Shown: in pieces, positions 6,720-11,772 of the stretch | Numbering within the stretch: the first letter of the stretch is position 1 | Layout of the letters: each line of letters begins with the position of its first letter | Assembly (NCBI GenBank): GCA_910584935.1 | Contig: CAJUDU010000070.1 | Span: 1 to 11,772 of the forward strand | Reading direction: 5' to 3' | Source of the DNA: an uncultured Butyricicoccus sp. | GTDB lineage: Bacteria > Bacillota > Clostridia > Oscillospirales > Butyricicoccaceae | DNA: 11,772 nucleotides | Position numbers and translations under genes: made by a program | Notes under the pieces: generated by a model | What the model saw: the letters and a program-made list of their open reading frames with translations, nothing else | Database searches by the model: none | What the model was told of the DNA's origin: nothing

Positions 6720-7400
6720 ATGGAGAAAAAATGTAAACAATGTGGACAAATGATTGAGCCGGAAAGCGCATTTTGCTTACATTGTGGCGCACCAGTAGAG
6801 GATTCTGCACCCACAGCACCCAAGCCACAAGCAACAATATGCCCGCAATGTGGCAGTAAAATCGTATCAGGCGGGAAATTCTGTGGTCGATGTGGCACTC
6901 CAATTGCTGCAAACACAACTCAACCTTCACAACAAAACCATCCAACAGAGCAAATTACAGCAATGCCACCGCCAGCCGCTACGATTCCTGCCGCTCCTGC
7001 TCCGCCACCAAAATCAATCAATTGGAAAGGTATTGGAAGTGCTTTGTCCACCATTGTGACAATTATTGTCGTGATTCTTATTTTTACCAAACACCCCGTC
7101 TATGATACAAAGGAAATTGTGTTCTCGCAGTGGGGCGCAAAAACCCTTGGGACTGCGGTAAGTGAAACGATTTCCAGCGCAAATTGGAGTTCCGAAAAAA
7201 TCTCCAAAAATAATTACCATGTTACGGTTTCTGGTTATTGTGCTCCAGCACAAATCACTTTATCCCTGACATTCAATGTCACCTATTCCGGCGATCATGT
7301 TTATGCACAACCGATACATGGGAAAATGGACAGTGAGGAATTTGATGATGTTGTTTCCCTTGGCATCGCTATGGCGATTATTTACGATAAAGCATGGTAA
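6720..7400 (+). CDS. Double zinc-ribbon, single-pass membrane protein, second domain-A paralog
   Basis: 226 residues from the ATG at 6720, with AAGGGG 7 nt upstream. An in-frame ATG at 6699 lies before that site and is less likely. Zinc ribbons occur at C5/C8/C19/C22 and C41/C44/C55/C58, then a Pro/Ala-rich linker (about 78-98), one membrane segment (about 104-122) and an external domain. The external part (KEIVFSQWG, YHVTVSGY, SLTFNVTYSGDHVYA, AMAIIYDKAW) aligns along its length with domain A of the product at 2209-3000, so the two are duplicates kept at both ends of the zinc-ribbon block. An unpaired Cys sits in VTVSGYC. Function unknown; a paralogous partner or hetero-oligomer of the first gene is plausible. 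Confidence 0.85.
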   Translation: MEKKCKQCGQMIEPESAFCLHCGAPVEDSAPTAPKPQATICPQCGSKIVSGGKFCGRCGTPIAANTTQPSQQNHPTEQITAMPPPAATIPAAPAPPPKSINWKGIGSALSTIVTIIVVILIFTKHPVYDTKEIVFSQWGAKTLGTAVSETISSANWSSEKISKNNYHVTVSGYCAPAQITLSLTFNVTYSGDHVYAQPIHGKMDSEEFDDVVSLGIAMAIIYDKAW

Positions 7401-7581
7401 CAGATGCTGAAAAGAGGCAAATATATTATGACAGGAGGTGATAAAACCATTTATTTCATGTGCAGTTTATGATAATGCAATCTAAAAGAGAGTTTACATA
7501 GCTGCTGAAGTCCAGAAAATCCAAGAAATCAAAATTGAGAGACATTGGAGAATCCAAGAGTTTACTAAGGAGACTGGAAAA
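7401..7581 (+). other. Long leader/intergenic stretch with an orphan ribosome binding site
   Basis: This is by far the longest gap inside the operon (181 nt). A near-perfect AGGAGGTGAT (7433-7442) has no convincing start codon at normal distance. The reading frame that follows it (from 7441) is the frame of the SLH gene and is interrupted by a single TAA (7486-7488). It then stays open into the ATG at 7582, with a charged, helical-looking translation (EVQKIQEIKIERHWRIQEF). It may be a decayed 5' extension, a small leader peptide or an internal promoter region; no clear -10/-35 pair was found. Confidence 0.4.
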
Positions 7582-9372
7582 ATGAAAAACTTAAATAAAG
7601 CAGTAGCTTTTATTCTGGTACTGGTCATGGCACTAGGATTTCTGCCTGTTGAAGCTATGGCGGCAGGCGATGTACGCACAGTTGATTTTAAACGTTACGT
7701 AAGTTTTGACAATTCCGCAGGTTATACAGTAGAATATGCGGTGATTTCTGGAATTGATGCAAATGGCAATACCATCTGGAAACATACTACTCAGAAGTAT
7801 GGTTGCGGACAATTTTATTCCGTGGAAGAGATCGGCACCTACAAGGACACATATTTTTATGCTGAGCGTGGGACTGTTGTTGCATTGGATATAAGGACAG
7901 GAACAATCAAATGGGAAAATAGTGACCTTGACAGATGTGGTATTCACGCCAACATTGACAATAACGGGACTATATACTTATGCGGATCAGATGGTCCAGA
8001 TCTCTTCATTGTTGACATTAACGGAAATACATTGGCAAGAGTCTGGACTTTTGATAAAAATTTTGGGGGAGCATATAAAATTGTAAAGTTGTCAGATCGG
8101 ATAGTAGCTATTTCCTATGAATATATTTCAGGGGAAATCACTGATAGAAGTGTAGAAACGCTTTATGTGGATATAAACGATTTCTCCTATTCGGCTTCTA
8201 TTGAGTCCATGACAGTAGGAAACTTTTATGATGTTTCTCCAAAAGCTTGGTATGCAAGTGGCGTGCAGTGGGCGGTAGATCGGGGGATTACAGTTGGGAC
8301 AGCTAAAAATACGTTTTCACCGAGTGCCAATTGCACCAACGCACAAATTCTGACTTTCATATGGCGGTTTGCTGGTCAGCCAGAGTCCAAAATTGCAAAT
8401 CCATTCACCAATACTATTTTTGACGGATATTTCAAAGCGGCTAAATGGGCATATGAAATGGGCTTGGTTTCTGGTTCAATTTTTGATACAAATACACTAT
8501 GTACCCGTGCTATGGCGATGACTTATCTTTGGAAAATATCGGGGCAACCCCAAGCGCCTGACTGCGATTTTACGGATGTTCCTGCTGATGCGGATTATGC
8601 TCAAGCAGTAGCGTGGGCAGTTAGTCAAGGGATTACAGCAGGCACCAGCGACACAACTTTCAGCCCAAATCAAATTTGCAACCGAGGACAGATCGTGACC
8701 TTCTTGCATCGCTATGCTACGAATATTTCAGCATCCTTGGATAAAGTTGTCGATAATCAGACGCAATCAGATACAACGACACAGCCTGCTGTACAATTTC
8801 ATGAAGTAACCAATGAGATGACTGCCACCGCACTTTCTATTATGGCAACGCGGATTTATCAGGAAAATGAATTTGCTTCAAGTATCAACTTGCAGAACAA
8901 GATTTTCACCCGTGAAAACTGGCGTATTTATGAAAAAGATCTTTTGAATAGTCTTGTGGACAGAATGTGTTATAATAATATGCGTTCCATTGGTACGTAT
9001 ATTGGCGAGGATGCAGATACCGGTGTAGAGGTATATAACGTTACACAGTCGGATTTTGAAGCCTGGATGGACTATTATTATGGTGCAGATACAGCAACAC
9101 CTTCAACAGCGGGATTATATCAAAATGGTATTTATCGTGCGGAAGGCGGTCAGGGGTTTATCGGAGATGAAATTCAGATTACCCATGTGTATAGCTTCTC
9201 AAACGGGAAATATTATGTCCAATTTAGCAAGATTCAAGAATCGGAAGGATTTTACAACGGGTCAGGGTATGCGGTATTATACTGGGCAGGCGATCACTAT
9301 CAAGTTTATGAATTAGGCTGGGATACGCCACAAATCCCGGATGAGCGGTTAGCTTATCATTGTGGTGCATAA
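7582..9372 (+). CDS. Secreted SLH-domain protein with N-terminal propeller-like region
   Basis: 596 residues; AAGGAG lies 9 nt before the ATG. A clear signal peptide (MKNLNKAV, hydrophobic 8-22, likely cut after AMA at 27) exports it. Residues about 35-200 contain repeats of the type GNTIWKHTT, GTVVALDIRTGTIKWE and PDLFIVDINGN, resembling PQQ/quinoprotein-like β-propeller blades. Three SLH repeats follow (about 215-262, 275-318 and 329-378), each with the WAxxxGI/GL-T/S-G-F-P pattern; such repeats anchor proteins to secondary cell-wall polymers. The C-terminal ~200 residues, after a Thr/Gln-rich linker, are unassigned and end with a Cys (HCGA). It is the only predicted wall-anchored product in the operon, so it may present the outermost part of the system. 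SLH and signal peptide are sure; the propeller call is moderate. Confidence 0.85.
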   Translation: MKNLNKAVAFILVLVMALGFLPVEAMAAGDVRTVDFKRYVSFDNSAGYTVEYAVISGIDANGNTIWKHTTQKYGCGQFYSVEEIGTYKDTYFYAERGTVVALDIRTGTIKWENSDLDRCGIHANIDNNGTIYLCGSDGPDLFIVDINGNTLARVWTFDKNFGGAYKIVKLSDRIVAISYEYISGEITDRSVETLYVDINDFSYSASIESMTVGNFYDVSPKAWYASGVQWAVDRGITVGTAKNTFSPSANCTNAQILTFIWRFAGQPESKIANPFTNTIFDGYFKAAKWAYEMGLVSGSIFDTNTLCTRAMAMTYLWKISGQPQAPDCDFTDVPADADYAQAVAWAVSQGITAGTSDTTFSPNQICNRGQIVTFLHRYATNISASLDKVVDNQTQSDTTTQPAVQFHEVTNEMTATALSIMATRIYQENEFASSINLQNKIFTRENWRIYEKDLLNSLVDRMCYNNMRSIGTYIGEDADTGVEVYNVTQSDFEAWMDYYYGADTATPSTAGLYQNGIYRAEGGQGFIGDEIQITHVYSFSNGKYYVQFSKIQESEGFYNGSGYAVLYWAGDHYQVYELGWDTPQIPDERLAYHCGA

Positions 9373-9401
9373 TCCAAACGACTTAGAAAGGAAAGAAACC
9401 C

Positions 9402-9944
9402 ATGAAAAAGATACAGCAATACTCGTTGATGTTTGTGTTGATTGCAGGTATGATATTTTCCCTGTCTGCTTGTGGGGATGCAAAAGCAAAAGAAGAATAC
9501 AAAGCAGCTTATCAGCAGCTACTTTCGGATATGGAATATGCAGGTGAAATGGATTTGGATGATGTTGATACAGCGATAGAGGTTTTGCAGGATATCCGAT
9601 ATAATATGACGCAATTTATTGCGATTGATCCGCCAAGTGCCTGTAAAGAAGGACATGAGAAACTGGCTTCTGGCTGTCAGGCAATGATCAATTACATAGA
9701 TACTGCATTTGAGTATGTCGATATGATAGAAAGTGGTTATGGGGATTCGCTGTGGGAAAGATACGATAATTTCAACGCAGCCGGAAATTTTGGTGAATAT
9801 TCCAGCGGTTTAGGCAGCATTTTCAACCGAGATCAGGAGAAACAGGAACTTGAAGATGCCGAAAACAGGATGAGCACATATCTACAAACAGCATTTACTG
9901 ATATGAGCGAAGGCATTGCTATATTGGATGAAGTATATAGTTGA
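9402..9944 (+). CDS. Lipoprotein consisting of helical domain B
   Basis: 180 residues with GAAAGGAAAG before the ATG. A lipoprotein signal is clear: KK, a hydrophobic core and the lipobox L21-S-A-C24. The mature part is helical and repeats the block seen in the 530-residue zinc-ribbon protein: PPSACKEGHEKLASGCQAM (77-95) with C81 and C92, then an IDTA motif and a C-terminal TDMSEGIAILDEV matching TDMTEGAEMLDAV there. The DNA is also very similar over that block (about 9640-9715 versus 5838-5913), pointing to a fairly recent duplication. It is the last gene of the operon, ending 15 nt before the terminator. It would sit on the outer face of the membrane, perhaps in contact with its membrane-tethered relative. 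Function unknown. Confidence 0.85.
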   Translation: MKKIQQYSLMFVLIAGMIFSLSACGDAKAKEEYKAAYQQLLSDMEYAGEMDLDDVDTAIEVLQDIRYNMTQFIAIDPPSACKEGHEKLASGCQAMINYIDTAFEYVDMIESGYGDSLWERYDNFNAAGNFGEYSSGLGSIFNRDQEKQELEDAENRMSTYLQTAFTDMSEGIAILDEVYS

Positions 9945-9959
9945 TTGCGCATTGTTTGC

Positions 9960-9998
9960 AAAAGCCCCCTTAGCGTTTTTGCTACAGGGGGCTTTTGT
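9960..9998 (+). terminator. Strong intrinsic terminator of the envelope operon
   Basis: AAAAGCCCCC (9960-9969) pairs with GGGGGCTTTT (9987-9996), and TAGC/GCTA extends the stem inward, giving a long GC-rich hairpin followed by TTTTGT. It begins 15 nt after the stop of the lipoprotein gene. The A-rich 5' side means it could also act on transcripts from the other strand. Confidence 0.9.
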
Positions 9999-10010
9999 AT
10001 CCTCCAGCTA

Positions 10011-10049
10011 CATTAAAACAGCACCATACCTTTACCGACATGATGCTGT
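10011..10049 (-). terminator. Intrinsic terminator of the HTH gene pair
   Basis: On the minus strand ACAGCATCAT (10049-10040) pairs with ATGGTGCTGT (10027-10018), with one G-U pair, followed by TTTAATG. It lies about 37 nt after the stop of the small HTH gene and faces the plus-strand terminator, as expected between convergent operons. Confidence 0.65.
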
Positions 10050-10085
10050 AATGATTTTTGTTAATATTCACTTTAGTCGGATTCA

Positions 10086-10253
10086 TTAAGAACCATTGAG
10101 GAAATCAAGCAGAAATTCTTCTGGAATGCGCCACTCCCGCCCGACTTTTACGGCTTGTAGTTCACCATTTTGAATCATTTTGCGTACTTGCTGACGAGTA
10201 GTTTTCAGCATAGCAGCAGCTTCTTTTACGGTTAGTATTTTGATCATGCCCAT
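10086..10253 (-). CDS. Small helix-turn-helix (excisionase/MerR-type) DNA-binding protein
   Basis: 55 residues reading MGMIKILTVKEAAAMLKTTR, then QQVRKMIQNGELQAVKVGREWRIP (split here), then EEFLLDFL. This is the classic HTH_17 excisionase-family pattern: a helix-turn-helix with TVKEAA, a VRKMI recognition helix and a wing with VGREWRIP. The ATG at 10253 is chosen because GGAG lies 9 nt upstream; the next Met (10247) would give an ATGA overlap with the stop of the preceding gene. In either case the two genes overlap and are translationally coupled. Such proteins act as recombination directionality factors or as small regulators; no integrase is in the window, so a regulatory role is as likely. 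Family call is secure. Confidence 0.85.
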   Translation of the reverse strand: MGMIKILTVKEAAAMLKTTRQQVRKMIQNGELQAVKVGREWRIPEEFLLDFLNGS

Positions 10254-10504
10254 GGGTCGTTACTCCGATGATAATTATTGTTTGCAGATAATTGGAAACT
10301 GTTCTTTTGTTCTTTATAGATAGCGTTATGCAGCCTGCGTACTAACACTTTACGAAGTCCCCAATTGCCATATTGATCTTCCTGTGGCTGTATTTCATAT
10401 TTTTCCGCATAATGTTTAAGTTGGGCTTTATCCATCTCAAACAGACGGCAAACCTCATCAATCGTGTAGAAATCCTTCATTTCTTTATAGTTAATGTACT
10501 TCAA
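10244..10504 (-). CDS. Small helix-turn-helix protein, MerR-like
   Basis: About 86 residues. FYTIDEVCRLFEMDKAQLKHYAE resembles a MerR/excisionase-type helix-turn-helix, then IQPQEDQYGNWGLRKVLVRRL looks like a wing plus helix, and the tail is polar. I do not recognise a named family. Start choice is uncertain: TTG at 10504 has AGGAG 8 nt upstream, GTG at 10513 overlaps that site, and ATG at 10480 has only a weak site. It overlaps the next HTH gene by a few bases and shares the promoter at 10575-10604. A pair of small DNA-binding proteins under a palindrome-covered promoter suggests an autoregulated switch; this is inference. Confidence 0.75.
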   Translation of the reverse strand: MKYINYKEMKDFYTIDEVCRLFEMDKAQLKHYAEKYEIQPQEDQYGNWGLRKVLVRRLHNAIYKEQKNSFQLSANNNYHRSNDPWA

Positions 10505-10570
10505 AACAATCACTCCTGACTGGAATTATGTTGTGGTAGCCGAGCGTGATGCAACTCACCGCATTTCATG

Positions 10571-10604
10571 CTAACCTATATTTATGTTAGTCAGTTCCAG
10601 TCAA
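10571..10604 (-). promoter_or_regulatory. Promoter with overlapping palindromic operator for the HTH pair
   Basis: On the minus strand TTGACT (10604-10599), an 18-nt spacer and TATAGG (10580-10575) form a good promoter, about 65-70 nt upstream of the start codon region. A 20-bp imperfect palindrome, CTAACCTATATTTATGTTAG (10571-10590; 8 of 10 positions symmetric), covers the -10 box, as a repressor site would. A wider pair, GACTGGAA (10518-10525) and TTCCAGTC (10595-10602), brackets the leader. Confidence 0.65.
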
Positions 10605-10664
10605 AATGTTGTGTTCAAGTACACCAATAAACGCCTGTGAACACCTAAATATGAGGATTTTATA

Positions 10665-10704
10665 CAATAAAACAGCCCGTCATCTTGTTTTGACAACGGA
10701 CTGT
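10665..10704 (-). terminator. Intrinsic terminator of the Rpn-type gene
   Basis: On the minus strand ACAGTCCGT (10704-10696) pairs with ACGGGCTGT (10680-10672), with one G-U pair, followed by TTTATTG. It starts 20 nt after the stop codon of the nuclease gene. Confidence 0.75.
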
Positions 10705-10723
10705 CTATATATTGATGCAGCAA

Positions 10724-11725
10724 TTACATGGATTGAAGCATCTGCATATATTTCGGACGATCAGTTTCCGGCACTCCCAATGTTTCCATTGCTCGTTCTA
10801 TTGACCAGCCTGTATTCTTTGTTAGGTTCTTAATCGCAGTTGCTGTGCCTTCGCTCATGCCCTGTGCCATGCCACGCGCTAAGCCCTGTTCCATGCCACG
10901 CGCTATGCCCTTAGCAATACCGCGATCCTCAATACCTTTGCTTAAATTGCACATTATTGACACCTCACTTTCCAATGTCTGTGTCATTGGGATATCATAA
11001 TCATCCTGTAAAATCTGACGTTTTTCATCCACTTCGGCAGTTTTAGACAACAATACATCCAGCAGTTTTAATACTCCATCATAACGTTCACTGTTTGAAC
11101 TGCCAAGGCAAATGATAATGACAGACAGCAAATCATAATTTTCTACTGGCTCTTTTACATTGCCAACTATCGGAAATTCAGCCATGGAATATCGTGTGGT
11201 TGTGTTTTCCCTGTATTTAGGCGGATTCATACAAATCCAGATTGAATATACTTTTTTTATCTTCTCATAATGCGATGCTGTAAATTCTGTGCCATACTGT
11301 GAAGAAATCATCCTGCTGCAATAGTATACGCCGCGTTTTGGCAATGGATACCCCGGATAAAAATCGCTTTGCGCTTCCAAATTGATGATAAGACGAATGC
11401 GTTCATTAGTATTGGGGACAATGGCATAAAACCGGATATCATATGTAATTGTCCCCTCATGCAAAGAAGTATCTTCGGTATTCAGTCCACGAATCATTGT
11501 ACCTGCTGTATCCGGCATAACCGGGACTGTGCTGACTTGTGGATCTCCCTCAATATATTTCTCCGCAATCTCCTTGACATCATAATCTTTGTACTCTTCC
11601 AGACATTCTTTCATAATCCATGCCAGAATGATTTTTTCGGACAATAACCGCTTACATGCTACATCATATTGTGCTTTTTCACAGGTATTATGAAGATTTT
11701 CCGCAATGGTTGTTTCCGATTCCAA
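10724..11725 (-). CDS. Rpn-family PD-(D/E)XK nuclease (putative transposase-like)
   Basis: 333 residues. The core fits the Rpn recombination-promoting nuclease / PDDEXK transposase-like family: YDIRF with D96, then LIINLEAQ with E117 and Q119 (the E-x-Q variant of the active site), and YYCSRMI with R138. The C-terminus has a run of Gly every four residues (GIAKGIARGMEQGLARGMAQGM, here about 269-290), the Gly-rich tail common in these proteins, encoded by a 14-bp repeat, CCATGCCACGCGCT, at 10867-10880 and 10891-10904. The start is a TTG at 11725 with AGGA 9 nt upstream; the frame stays open to the window edge without an ATG, so a start beyond the edge cannot be excluded. These genes are usually solitary, multi-copy and mobile in gut Clostridia. 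It looks intact and has its own terminator. Confidence 0.85.
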   Translation of the reverse strand: MESETTIAENLHNTCEKAQYDVACKRLLSEKIILAWIMKECLEEYKDYDVKEIAEKYIEGDPQVSTVPVMPDTAGTMIRGLNTEDTSLHEGTITYDIRFYAIVPNTNERIRLIINLEAQSDFYPGYPLPKRGVYYCSRMISSQYGTEFTASHYEKIKKVYSIWICMNPPKYRENTTTRYSMAEFPIVGNVKEPVENYDLLSVIIICLGSSNSERYDGVLKLLDVLLSKTAEVDEKRQILQDDYDIPMTQTLESEVSIMCNLSKGIEDRGIAKGIARGMEQGLARGMAQGMSEGTATAIKNLTKNTGWSIERAMETLGVPETDRPKYMQMLQSM

Positions 11726-11772
11726 ATCACCACATCCTGTTACTATATATTTGCCCCTTGATTTATGGCAGC

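Noticed and set aside
2209..7400. Zinc-ribbon genes as DNA-binding transcription factors
   Set aside because: Each has transmembrane segments after the ribbons and most have a large external domain; the ribbons are of the short CxxC-CxxCG type common in membrane-tethered proteins.
7428..7472. 14-codon reading frame starting at ATG 7428
   Set aside because: Its start has a poor ribosome binding site and the strong AGGAGG lies inside it; too short to support as a gene.
10863..10910. Regularly spaced short repeats that could suggest a CRISPR-like or regulatory array
   Set aside because: They are two copies of a 14-bp unit with period 24 inside the Gly-rich tail codons of the Rpn-type nuclease, so they reflect protein repeats.

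Overview
The window looks like a chromosomal accessory region of an anaerobic gut Firmicute (class Clostridia, probably Lachnospiraceae or Oscillospiraceae). The reasons are the AT-leaning but mixed codon use, AGGAGG-type ribosome binding sites before nearly every gene, many zinc-ribbon membrane proteins, an S-layer-homology (SLH) protein, a DUF3846 / amidoligase / class II glutamine amidotransferase cassette and an Rpn-family nuclease. The taxonomic placement is inference. No rRNA, tRNA, CRISPR array or insertion sequence was seen.

Region 1 (1-1970, minus strand) is a mobile-element-type cassette, transcribed right to left: DUF3846 protein, zinc-ribbon amidoligase, then a class II glutamine amidotransferase that runs off the left edge. 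The amidoligase is split into two overlapping frames at about 611-617, which could be a 1-nt indel or a +1 shift at CCC-T. The amidotransferase loses family resemblance after residue 81, so a junction may lie near position 64. A terminator-shaped hairpin sits in the leader just upstream of DUF3846.

Region 2 (2042-9998, plus strand) is the heart of the window. A good promoter (TTGCGA-17-TATAAT) precedes eight closely spaced genes that end at a strong intrinsic terminator. All eight products look membrane-bound or exported: (i) a two-zinc-ribbon single-pass protein with extracellular domain A; (ii) a zinc-ribbon DUF2628 membrane protein; (iii) a protein with 16 cysteines in 153 residues; (iv) a divergent Lgt-family membrane enzyme with a Cys cluster in its signature; (v) a 530-residue two-zinc-ribbon single-pass protein carrying a helical domain B and a TcaA/NTF2-like region; (vi) a second domain-A paralog; (vii) an exported protein with a propeller-like region and three SLH repeats; (viii) a lipoprotein that is essentially domain B alone. 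The genes look built by duplication and reshuffling of a few modules. I interpret the set as an uncharacterised cell-envelope system, in which cytoplasmic zinc ribbons are tethered to external sensing or binding domains and a dedicated Lgt-like enzyme may act on the Cys-rich protein next to it.

Region 3 (10011-10604, minus strand) is a two-gene operon of small helix-turn-helix proteins, one of the excisionase/MerR type. It has its own promoter overlapped by a palindrome, and its own terminator.

Region 4 (10665-11772, minus strand) is an Rpn-family PD-(D/E)XK nuclease (putative transposase-like) gene with its terminator.
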